Assembly (NCBI GenBank): GCA_018715285.1
Contig: DVLW01000179.1
Coordinates: 1-5,525 of the forward strand
Reading direction: 5' to 3'
DNA: 5,525 bases
DNA from: Candidatus Faecivivens stercoripullorum
GTDB lineage: Bacteria; Bacillota; Clostridia; Oscillospirales; Ruminococcaceae
In this document: positions 1 through 5,196 of the stretch, in pieces
Numbering within the stretch: position 1 is the stretch's first letter
Layout: the number at the start of each line of letters is the position of its first letter
The notes under the pieces: model-generated
What the model was told of the DNA's origin: nothing
The model's database searches: none
Seen by the model: only the letters and a program-made list of their open reading frames with translations
Translations under genes and position numbers: made by a program

Positions 1-121
1 GCAAACTCTCCAGCAAAACACAGGCACATTTTTCACCGCTGCGAAGCAGTTCCAGAATTTGCAGCCGGTTGACGTCACAAAATGCCTTAAATACCCGAGC
101 CTGTGCTGCGTAAGCCTCCAT
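1..121 (-). CDS. ArsR/SmtB-family metalloregulator, N-terminal part (runs off the window)
   Basis: The reading frame starts at an ATG (119-121, minus strand) and stays open to the window edge, giving 40 residues. An excellent Shine-Dalgarno (AAAGGAGG, 130-137 on the minus strand) lies 8 nt upstream and fixes the start. The visible part matches the start of ArsR winged-helix repressors: helix 1 with VFKAFCDVNRLQILELL (residues 10-26), then SGEKCACVLLESL (28-40). Cys32-Ala-Cys34 sits where the CxC of the ELCVCDL motif lies in arsenite/antimonite-responsive ArsR proteins. These are cytoplasmic dimeric repressors released from DNA by thiol-binding metalloids; As(III)/Sb(III) sensing is therefore a family-based inference. 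The recognition helix lies outside the window. The gene has its own promoter and operator (separate entries). It points away from the sugar operon, so it probably belongs to a different unit, perhaps an ars or metal-efflux operon to the left. Confidence 0.85.
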   Translation of the reverse strand, partial: MEAYAAQARVFKAFCDVNRLQILELLRSGEKCACVLLESL

Positions 122-136
122 TCTGACGGCCTCCTT

Positions 137-160
137 TCAAATCTAAAATATTCGATTTGA
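137..160 (-). promoter_or_regulatory. Putative ArsR operator (24-bp dyad)
   Basis: TCAAATC (137-143) and GATTTGA (154-160) are perfect 7-bp inverted arms with a 10-nt AT-rich spacer. Three of the five inner pairs also match, so 10 of 12 pairs fit one 24-bp palindrome. It begins about 5 bp downstream of the -10 box, covers the expected start of transcription, and touches the first base of the Shine-Dalgarno. ArsR/SmtB dimers classically bind 12-bp imperfect dyads at such positions and block RNA polymerase. The dyad is seen directly; binding by the adjacent ArsR is inferred. Confidence 0.72.
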
Positions 161-164
161 TTAC

Positions 165-193
165 AGTATATACCCAATCTTCAAAAATGTCAA
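165..193 (-). promoter_or_regulatory. Near-consensus sigma-A promoter for the arsR-type gene
   Basis: On the minus strand the -35 box is TTGACA (188-193), a perfect match. It is followed by a 17-nt spacer (171-187) and the -10 box TATACT (165-170), five of six to TATAAT. Transcription should start near 158, inside the 24-bp dyad. A promoter this strong next to an operator-like palindrome fits a normally repressed, inducible gene. The promoter lies in the 116-bp gap after the AraC-family gene, so the arsR-type gene need not depend on read-through. Confidence 0.82.
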
Positions 194-237
194 CTATTTT
201 TATCAGTCGCTCATCCAATCCACAAATTGGACACCAT

Positions 238-1035
238 TTATTTTCCCCGGCTGACATTGGTCGGAGATACTCCGAGGATTTTTTTGTATGCCCTGAAAAA
301 AGCAGAATAATCTCCAAATCCACACCGTTCTGCCGCAATAGACGCGGGAGTCCCCAACCGAATCATTTCATGTGCTGCCGCCACCCGTTTATGAATCAGA
401 TAATTGCGGACAGTGGTTCCGGTTGCCTGTTTAAAGAGGCAGTTCAGATGATTTTTGCTCAGGAAAAAACGCTCACTCAAACTTTCCAGTGTAATCGGTT
501 CCCCAAGCGACAGATTCAGAAAGCTGATAATCTGGTCAATTGTTCCGGACTGCTGAGCAACACCCGAGGTATTCCCCAGCCTGTGCATTCGTACAATCTG
601 GGACAGCATTCCTTCCAGACGTATGGACATCAGCTCCTGTTGCTGTTCATTCGGTTCACACTCCAGCATCGAACGAAAATATTCCTCCAGATGAAAAGCA
701 TCGACACCTTCAAAATAGATGTCCTGATCGTAAAAAGGCTGCAAAAGCAGCTGCTGACGCGGACCGATAAGTGCGTCTTTTTGAAAATGCAGCGCATACC
801 GTTCATACAGCTGACTGCTTTCCACTCTGACGCCATGAAAGGTTCCGGGTGCCAGCAGCAAAACACTGTGCGGTGTTGGCTGATAACGTTTTCCTTCCAC
901 AAGATAGCTTACCTGGCCGCGGATAAAATAATAGACTTCAAAAACAGTATGGCAATGCAGCGCATACTCATCGGTTGCAATATTGGAAAATGAATGAGAA
1001 AGATTGGCATATTCTGTCAAAACCTCATTTGCCAT
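238..1035 (-). CDS. AraC-family transcriptional regulator with N-terminal cupin sensor domain
   Basis: 265 residues, a normal length for this family. The N-terminal half (about 1-110) resembles the AraC-type cupin barrel: LHCHTVFEVYYFIRG at 26-40 with His27, His29 and Glu33, and LLLAPGTFHGV at 59-69 with Pro63 and His67. The C-terminal 100 residues hold the double helix-turn-helix. The first is around 181-206 (ITLESLSERFFLSKNHLNCLFKQATG). The second is around 226-261, with IAAERCGFGDYSAFFRAYKKILGVSP, the family signature. Such proteins bind direct repeats beside a promoter and usually activate transcription when a sugar-like ligand fills the cupin pocket. The gene is divergent from the four-gene enzyme operon, so it is very probably that operon's regulator. 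The ATG is supported by AAAGGA (1045-1050) at 9-nt spacing. No convincing terminator follows the stop, so some read-through toward the arsR-type gene is possible. The ligand cannot be deduced. Confidence 0.92.
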   Translation of the reverse strand: MANEVLTEYANLSHSFSNIATDEYALHCHTVFEVYYFIRGQVSYLVEGKRYQPTPHSVLLLAPGTFHGVRVESSQLYERYALHFQKDALIGPRQQLLLQPFYDQDIYFEGVDAFHLEEYFRSMLECEPNEQQQELMSIRLEGMLSQIVRMHRLGNTSGVAQQSGTIDQIISFLNLSLGEPITLESLSERFFLSKNHLNCLFKQATGTTVRNYLIHKRVAAAHEMIRLGTPASIAAERCGFGDYSAFFRAYKKILGVSPTNVSRGK

Positions 1036-1070
1036 ACAAAATCATCCTTTCGGTAAGCCTTTGTCATCAG

Positions 1071-1113
1071 TGTAATATAAAATCGTGATTTTTGCAATAT
1101 AAAGGTTTATATT
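1071..1113. promoter_or_regulatory. Putative AraC-type operator: direct repeats plus palindrome
   Basis: TGYAATATAAA occurs at 1071-1081 and again at 1093-1103, exactly 22 bp apart, about two helical turns. The second copy is also the left arm of a perfect palindrome, AATATAAA-GG-TTTATATT (1096-1113). The array ends 5 bp before the -35 box of the rightward promoter, the usual place for an AraC-family activator to contact RNA polymerase. The tandem two-turn spacing is typical of DNA sites for proteins with a double helix-turn-helix. The repeats are seen directly; binding by the divergent regulator is inferred. AT-rich tracts can give such repeats by chance, but the 10-of-11 match and spacing make that less likely. 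Confidence 0.65.
1074..1103 (-). promoter_or_regulatory. Possible weak promoter for the AraC-family gene
   Basis: On the minus strand TTTATA (1098-1103, four of six to the -35 consensus), an 18-nt spacer and TATATT (1074-1079, five of six to the -10 consensus) would start transcription near 1067, giving a leader of about 30 nt. Both boxes fall inside the two direct repeats proposed as regulator sites, so regulator bound there would cover its own promoter. The match is only moderate in AT-rich sequence, so the call is tentative. Confidence 0.35.
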
Positions 1114-1118
1114 TTCAA

Positions 1119-1147
1119 TTGGCATTTATTTCAAAAGCTGTTATACT
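1119..1147 (+). promoter_or_regulatory. Sigma-A promoter of the four-gene sugar operon
   Basis: TTGGCA (1119-1124, five of six to the -35 consensus), a 17-nt spacer (1125-1141) and TATACT (1142-1147, five of six to the -10 consensus). Expected transcription start is near 1154, giving a leader of about 44 nt before the ATG at 1198. It is the only strong rightward promoter seen upstream of the operon and lies directly next to the putative AraC-type sites, which suggests activator control or activator/repressor switching. Confidence 0.78.
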
Positions 1148-1167
1148 GAGCCCATCAGTAGATACAT

Positions 1168-1193
1168 AAAAATACTTTTCAGAAAGGATTTTT
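1168..1193 (+). other. Possible leader hairpin overlapping the first ribosome binding site
   Basis: AAAAAT (1168-1173) can pair with ATTTTT (1188-1193). After one A-G mismatch, CTTT (1175-1178) pairs with AAAG (1183-1186) around a TCAG loop. The Shine-Dalgarno of the first operon gene (AAAGGA, 1183-1188) lies in the 3' arm, so folding would hide it. The stem is almost all A-U and probably weak, so it may be incidental. Confidence 0.3.
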
Positions 1194-1197
1194 CATT

Positions 1198-1956
1198 ATG
1201 CAAATTGGAGCACAACTCTTTACTCTGCGCACTTATCTGCAAACCGAATCGGATATCCGGCTGAGTCTGGAAAAGGTAGCAAAGATGGGTTATCGCTATG
1301 TGCAGGTATCCGGAATGGGACCGATTGATCCCCATCTGCTTCGGGAAATCTGCGATCAGCTTGAGCTTAAAATTGTATTGACCCACAACTCCGCTGAACG
1401 GATTCTGTATGATACCGATAAACTGATTGAAGAACATAATATTCTTGGCTGTGATTACATTGGACTGGGAGCAATGCCGGACAAATACCGCAGCAATTTC
1501 TGGATTGACCAGTTTGGCAAAGACTTTCTCGAGCCTGCTAAAAAGATGGCAGCAGCCGGCAAACGGTTTATGTACCATAACCATAACTTTGAGTTTGAAC
1601 GTACCCCTGATGGCCGTTTGCTGATGGAACACCTGCTGGATCAGCTGCCTGCCGAACTGATGGGAATTACACTGGATACTTACTGGGTGCAGGCCGGCGG
1701 CGCTGATATTTACCAGTGGCTGGATATTCTCAAAGACCGTATTCCCTGTGTTCATTTGAAGGATATGGCTGTTTCGGGCTGGAACCCAATCATGGCACCT
1801 GTTGGCGAAGGCAACCTCAACTTCCCGGCCATTATCAAAAAGCTCCAGGAAATTGGACAAACTGAATACGCACTGGTTGAACAGGATACCTGTCAGGGAA
1901 GCCCGTTTGACTGTCTGAAAAAGAGCTATGATTATCTGAAATCCATTGGACTTTAA
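1198..1956 (+). CDS. Sugar phosphate isomerase/epimerase-like TIM-barrel protein (xylose isomerase-like fold)
   Basis: 252 residues, a usual length for the AP-endonuclease-2/xylose-isomerase-like TIM-barrel family. The start MQIGAQLFTLR is the typical first beta strand of the group. Later landmarks are MYHNHNFEF (125-133), ITLDTYWVQAGG (157-168), VHLKDM (185-190), PVGEGN (201-206) and VEQD (227-230). Asp160, His186 and Glu228 sit where family members hold a divalent metal. The first ligand, usually a Glu in an LEN-type motif, lies in the HNHNFE stretch here and is not certain. Such enzymes move a carbonyl or invert a carbon on keto-sugars, inososes or keto-glycosides; some act as lyases or hydrolases. 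It is cytoplasmic, with no signal peptide. First gene of the operon: GAAAGGA ends 9 nt before the ATG, and the next gene follows after 50 bp. The fold is certain; the substrate is unknown. Confidence 0.88.
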   Translation: MQIGAQLFTLRTYLQTESDIRLSLEKVAKMGYRYVQVSGMGPIDPHLLREICDQLELKIVLTHNSAERILYDTDKLIEEHNILGCDYIGLGAMPDKYRSNFWIDQFGKDFLEPAKKMAAAGKRFMYHNHNFEFERTPDGRLLMEHLLDQLPAELMGITLDTYWVQAGGADIYQWLDILKDRIPCVHLKDMAVSGWNPIMAPVGEGNLNFPAIIKKLQEIGQTEYALVEQDTCQGSPFDCLKKSYDYLKSIGL

Positions 1957-2006
1957 TCATTTTATCATCAGGAATTTTGACTTTACAATCAGAAAAGGAG
2001 ATACAT

Positions 2007-3161
2007 ATGGAATTTATTAAAATGGGTGTCATTGGTGTCGGCAATATGGGTTCCACCCATGCCAAATCCATTGCACAGGGACTGGTTCCCGGTATGCAGC
2101 TGGTCGCAATCGCTGACCGTGACGCAAACCGCCGGGAATGGGCAACCAAAAACCTTCCCGACACGATTACCATTTTTGAAGAAGGCGACGACCTGATTGA
2201 CAGTGGTATCTGTGACGCGGTCATTATCGCAACACCTCATTATCAGCATCCGGTACTGGCCATCAAAGCAATGAAAAAAGGCCTCCATGTCATGTGCGAA
2301 AAACCGGCAGGCGTTTATACCAAAGCAGTCCGGGAGATGAACGAAGTTGCTGCTCAGTGTGACGTTACCTTTGCGATGATGTTCAACCAACGCACCAACT
2401 GCGTCTTCCGCAAAATGCGTGAACTGGTACAAAGCGGCAAATACGGCCAGATCAAGCGCGTCAACTGGATTATTACCACTTGGTACCGCACCCAGTCTTA
2501 TTACGATTCCGGTGCATGGCGTGCAACCTGGGCCGGTGAAGGCGGCGGTGTTCTGCTCAACCAGTGCCCGCATAACCTCGACCTGCTGCAATGGATCTGC
2601 GGTATGCCCAGCAAGGTCACCGCATTCTGCCATGAAGGCAAATGGCACGATATTGAGGTCGAAGATGACGTAACCGCTTATCTGGAATACCCCAATGGCG
2701 CAACCGGCGTATTTATCACCACCACAGGCGACGCGCCCGGCACCAACCGTTTTGAAATCACGATGGACAAAGCAAAGATCATCTGTGATGATTTCAAGCT
2801 GTCGGTTTATGAGCTGGAAGTCAGTGAACGGGAATTCTGCTTTACTTCCAAGGAAGGTTTTGCACAGCCTGAGGGAAAATGGATTGAGGTTGAAACGGAT
2901 GGTCTTAACCCGCAGCATAACGGTGTTCTGGCAGCATTTGCCGGTCATATTCTGCACGGCGAACCGCTGGTTGCAAGAGGCGAAGAAGGTATCAACGGCC
3001 TGACACTTTCCAACTGTATGCACCTTTCCAGCTGGCTGGGACAGCCGGTCACCCTGCCGATTGATGAAGATCTTTTCTATGAAAAACTCAGCGAAAAAAT
3101 TGCAAGCTCCAAAGTCAAAACCGGCGAAAGCGTACATTTTGACACCGAAGGAACCTATTAA
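2007..3161 (+). CDS. Gfo/Idh/MocA-family NAD(P)-dependent oxidoreductase
   Basis: 384 residues from the ATG at 2007, chosen because AAGGAG (1995-2000) lies 6 nt upstream; an in-frame TTG at 1977 has no such site. The N-terminal Rossmann domain shows GVIGVGNMG (7-15, Gly10, Gly12, Gly15) and LVAIADRD with Asp37 ending the second strand, which favours NAD over NADP. Next comes the family signature CEKPAG (97-102) with Lys99. In the C-terminal alpha/beta domain, EGGGVLLNQCPHNLDLL (178-194) carries the likely catalytic His189. The position usually held by Asp in this motif is Asn185. Family members oxidise or reduce sugar, cyclitol or glycoside hydroxyls. It shares the pattern TWxRxxxYYxSGxWR then EGGGxLxNQxxHxLDL with the last operon gene, so the two are related paralogs. 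It probably works with the TIM-barrel enzyme just upstream. Family certain, substrate unknown. Confidence 0.93.
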   Translation: MEFIKMGVIGVGNMGSTHAKSIAQGLVPGMQLVAIADRDANRREWATKNLPDTITIFEEGDDLIDSGICDAVIIATPHYQHPVLAIKAMKKGLHVMCEKPAGVYTKAVREMNEVAAQCDVTFAMMFNQRTNCVFRKMRELVQSGKYGQIKRVNWIITTWYRTQSYYDSGAWRATWAGEGGGVLLNQCPHNLDLLQWICGMPSKVTAFCHEGKWHDIEVEDDVTAYLEYPNGATGVFITTTGDAPGTNRFEITMDKAKIICDDFKLSVYELEVSEREFCFTSKEGFAQPEGKWIEVETDGLNPQHNGVLAAFAGHILHGEPLVARGEEGINGLTLSNCMHLSSWLGQPVTLPIDEDLFYEKLSEKIASSKVKTGESVHFDTEGTY

Positions 3162-3173
3162 ATAAATGCTTAT

Positions 3174-3209
3174 CCCTGCGTCTGCAATCTGTTATTGACA
3201 GGCGCAGGG
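3174..3209 (+). other. Intercistronic hairpin between the two enzyme pairs
   Basis: CCCTGCGTCTG (3174-3184) pairs with CAGGCGCAGGG (3199-3209): 11 bp with a single U-G wobble, around a 14-nt loop. Only a short TTTAT follows, so this is not a clear intrinsic terminator. It could be a leaky terminator, an mRNA processing site, or a 3'-end stabiliser that sets different levels for the two gene pairs. A smaller hairpin, GCAAGC-AGA-GCTTGC, follows at 3217-3231. No good promoter is visible in the 109-bp gap, so the downstream pair most likely depends on transcription through this structure. Confidence 0.6.
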
Positions 3210-3270
3210 TTTATCTGCAAGCAGAGCTTGCCGGTAAAAAGATATTAAAATTCCGGAAAGGATGCAGATT

Positions 3271-4122
3271 ATGTTTAACCAGATTCAGCTGTCGGGATTT
3301 TCAGATGAAATTTCCCCTGATTTTGATAAACAGATGCAGGTAATTTCCCAGCTTGGGATGAAATATATTGAGATTCGCGGCGTTGACGGCAAAAATATCA
3401 CGGAACTGACTCCCGATGAAGTCGCAGTGGTAAAAGAAAAGCTGGATGCAGCTGGTGTGCAGATTTCCTCTGTCGGTTCCCCGATTGGAAAGATTGATAT
3501 CACCGATGATTTTGCGCCGCATCTGGAAACTTTCAGAAAACTGCTCGAAACCGCCAAAACCCTGAATACCCAATATATCCGGATGTTCAGCTTTTATATG
3601 CCCAAAGACGCAAACCCTGCTGATTACCGGGAGGAAGTATTTGCACGGCTTAAAGTGCTCATCCAGGAAGCGGAAAAAGCAGATATTGTACTGCTGCACG
3701 AAAACGAAAAGGGTATTTATGGCGATACCGATCTGCGTTGCCTCGATTTAATGGAAAATCTCGGGTGCGACCATTTCAGGGCAGTATTTGACTTTGCAAA
3801 TTTCATTCAGTGCGGTGTGGAAACAGTACCCGCTTACCAGCGGCTGAAACCGTACATTGACTATATCCATATCAAAGACGCTGTCGCTGAAACCGGTACC
3901 GTTGTACCTCCCGGAATGGGTGACGGACATCTGGCGGAAATTCTCGCCGGATTCAAAGCGGACGGATACACCGGTTTTCTGTCCCTTGAACCGCATCTGA
4001 CCAACTTTACCGGTCTGAGTGGACTGGAAAAAGACGCTGACCACCGTGACACCGTTCTGACCGGTGAACAGGCTTTTACCCTTGCTCACGACTCACTGAT
4101 TGATATTCTCAAAAAAATCTGA
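3271..4122 (+). CDS. Sugar phosphate isomerase/epimerase-like TIM-barrel protein, second type
   Basis: 283 residues from the ATG at 3271. An in-frame ATG at 3262 overlaps the Shine-Dalgarno AAAGGA (3257-3262), which lies at an ideal 8 nt from the second ATG. It belongs to the same TIM-barrel superfamily as the first operon gene but to another branch: LSGFSDEISPDFDKQ (7-21) at the start, LLHENEKGIYGD (141-152), VFDFANFIQCG (172-182), YIHIKDA (198-204), GMGDGH (215-220) and LSLEPH (237-242). Glu144 (or Glu146), Asp174, His200 and Glu240 are the expected divalent-metal ligands; Lys202 is a conserved active-site residue of the HxKD motif. The reaction is probably isomerisation, epimerisation or elimination on a keto-sugar or related compound. 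No signal peptide. Its stop overlaps the ribosome binding site of the next gene, 12 bp away, implying tight coupling with that dehydrogenase. Confidence 0.9.
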   Translation: MFNQIQLSGFSDEISPDFDKQMQVISQLGMKYIEIRGVDGKNITELTPDEVAVVKEKLDAAGVQISSVGSPIGKIDITDDFAPHLETFRKLLETAKTLNTQYIRMFSFYMPKDANPADYREEVFARLKVLIQEAEKADIVLLHENEKGIYGDTDLRCLDLMENLGCDHFRAVFDFANFIQCGVETVPAYQRLKPYIDYIHIKDAVAETGTVVPPGMGDGHLAEILAGFKADGYTGFLSLEPHLTNFTGLSGLEKDADHRDTVLTGEQAFTLAHDSLIDILKKI

Positions 4123-4134
4123 GGAGGAATCCTT

Positions 4135-5139
4135 ATGCTAAAAGCAGCTATCGTCGGCTGCGGTGGAATCGCTGCCGTTCACTCCGCAGTACTGAATGAT
4201 CTGTCGGACGTGGAACTGATTGCCTGCGCTGATATACGGCCTGAAAGGGCTGCGGCAATGGCTGAAAAGTACCAGCTGCACGCCTATAATTCGCTGGAAC
4301 AAATGCTGGATAATGAACAGATCGATGTACTGCACATCTGTACGCCCCATTATCTGCATGTTCCGATGGCTGAAGAAGCACACCGCCGTGGTATCCATGT
4401 CTTTATGGAAAAACCGCCGGCAATCAGCCGTGAACAACAGCAGGCTCTCTTTGCACTGGAAGACGGCGGTGCACGGGTCGGCGTCTGTTTCCAGAACCGG
4501 TATATCGACGCGGCAAAAAAACTCAAATCGATGATTGACAGCGGTGAAACCGGCCGTATTCTTGGAATCCGCGGATTTGTCACTTGGCATCGTGATGAGC
4601 CCTATTATACCGAAAGCGGTTGGAGAGGAAAACTCGCGACTGAAGGCGGCGGTGCACTGATTAACCAGTCGATTCATACCCTTGATCTGATGAACTACTT
4701 TATGGGCCGTCCGGTTTCAGTGGAAGCAATATGTGTCAACCGTCATCTGAAAGGTATTATTGAAGTCGAAGATACAGTCGATGCCCTGATCGACTATGCA
4801 GGTGTTCCGGGGATCTTCTATGCAACGACTGCCTACAGTGTCAATGCTCCGGTGCTGATTGAGATGACCTGCGAAAAGATGACCATCCGGATGGAAGAAA
4901 CCGAAGTTACCATCCGCCGTCCTGGTCAGCCGGTCGAACGCCTTACCTATACGTCGGAATGCAGCCTCGGAAAAGATTACTGGGGAGCAGGACACTATAC
5001 CTGTATCTCGGACTTTTATCATTGTCTGGAAGAAAATCTTCCCTTCCAGAATGACCTTGCCAGTGTCCGCAATACCCTCGATCTGATGCTTGCCGTATAT
5101 GAATCAGCGGCAGACGGCGGAAAACCTGTTAGCCTGTAA
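4135..5139 (+). CDS. Gfo/Idh/MocA-family NAD(P)-dependent oxidoreductase, second paralog
   Basis: 334 residues, the common length of the family and 50 shorter than the paralog at 2007. The Rossmann domain begins with AAIVGCGGIA (4-13); Asp33 in LIACADIRPER suggests NAD use. FMEKPPA (90-96) holds the signature Lys93. EGGGALINQSIHTLDLM (170-186) holds the likely catalytic His181, with Asn177 where Asp is usual, the same substitution as in the other paralog. The preceding TWHRDEPYYTESGWRG (150-165) also mirrors that protein. The expected activity is reversible oxidation of a sugar, glycoside or cyclitol hydroxyl. The start follows AGGAGG (4122-4127) by 7 nt, and this site overlaps the TGA of the upstream TIM-barrel gene, so translation is probably coupled. 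It is the last operon gene, and a strong terminator follows 3 bp after the stop. Substrate unknown. Confidence 0.93.
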   Translation: MLKAAIVGCGGIAAVHSAVLNDLSDVELIACADIRPERAAAMAEKYQLHAYNSLEQMLDNEQIDVLHICTPHYLHVPMAEEAHRRGIHVFMEKPPAISREQQQALFALEDGGARVGVCFQNRYIDAAKKLKSMIDSGETGRILGIRGFVTWHRDEPYYTESGWRGKLATEGGGALINQSIHTLDLMNYFMGRPVSVEAICVNRHLKGIIEVEDTVDALIDYAGVPGIFYATTAYSVNAPVLIEMTCEKMTIRMEETEVTIRRPGQPVERLTYTSECSLGKDYWGAGHYTCISDFYHCLEENLPFQNDLASVRNTLDLMLAVYESAADGGKPVSL

Positions 5140-5142
5140 CCC

Positions 5143-5188
5143 ATGCGATAAAAAATCCCTCTGGAAAAACCAGAGGGATTTTTCGCAT
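5143..5188. terminator. Bidirectional rho-independent terminator
   Basis: ATCCCTCTGG (5155-5164) pairs perfectly with CCAGAGGGAT (5170-5179) around an AAAAA loop. Flanking A (5150-5154) and T (5180-5183) runs give U tracts for both directions. An outer ATGCG/CGCAT pair (5143-5147 with 5184-5188) extends the dyad past a 3-nt bulge. It ends the rightward sugar operon and also serves the converging gene whose stop is at 5197-5199. Confidence 0.93.
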
Positions 5189-5196
5189 ATAAACAC

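Noticed and set aside
214..231. Inverted repeat TCCAAT-6-ATTGGA after the AraC-family stop codon, as a terminator
   Set aside because: Only 6 bp, AT-leaning, and no T tract follows it on the minus strand; too weak to call a terminator.
157..993. Long plus-strand open frame opposite the AraC-family gene
   Set aside because: Its translation has no family features, it lacks a ribosome binding site, and the opposite strand encodes a clear AraC-family protein; it is a codon-bias shadow.
1977..2006. Upstream in-frame TTG start for the first dehydrogenase
   Set aside because: It would add 10 residues that precede the normal Rossmann start and has no Shine-Dalgarno, whereas the ATG at 2007 has AAGGAG at ideal spacing.
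1989..3137. 382-codon minus-strand open frame opposite the first Gfo/Idh/MocA gene
   Set aside because: The plus strand holds an unmistakable oxidoreductase with all family motifs; the antisense translation has no recognisable domain and no start signal.
3166..3198. Ten-codon peptide in the gap between the two enzyme pairs (leader peptide for attenuation)
   Set aside because: No ribosome binding site precedes the ATG, the codons show no run of one amino acid, and no alternative stem pair was found.
3195..3200. TTGACA, a perfect -35 box, in the gap between the enzyme pairs
   Set aside because: No acceptable -10 box lies 16-18 nt downstream, and the motif is inside the loop and stem of the hairpin.
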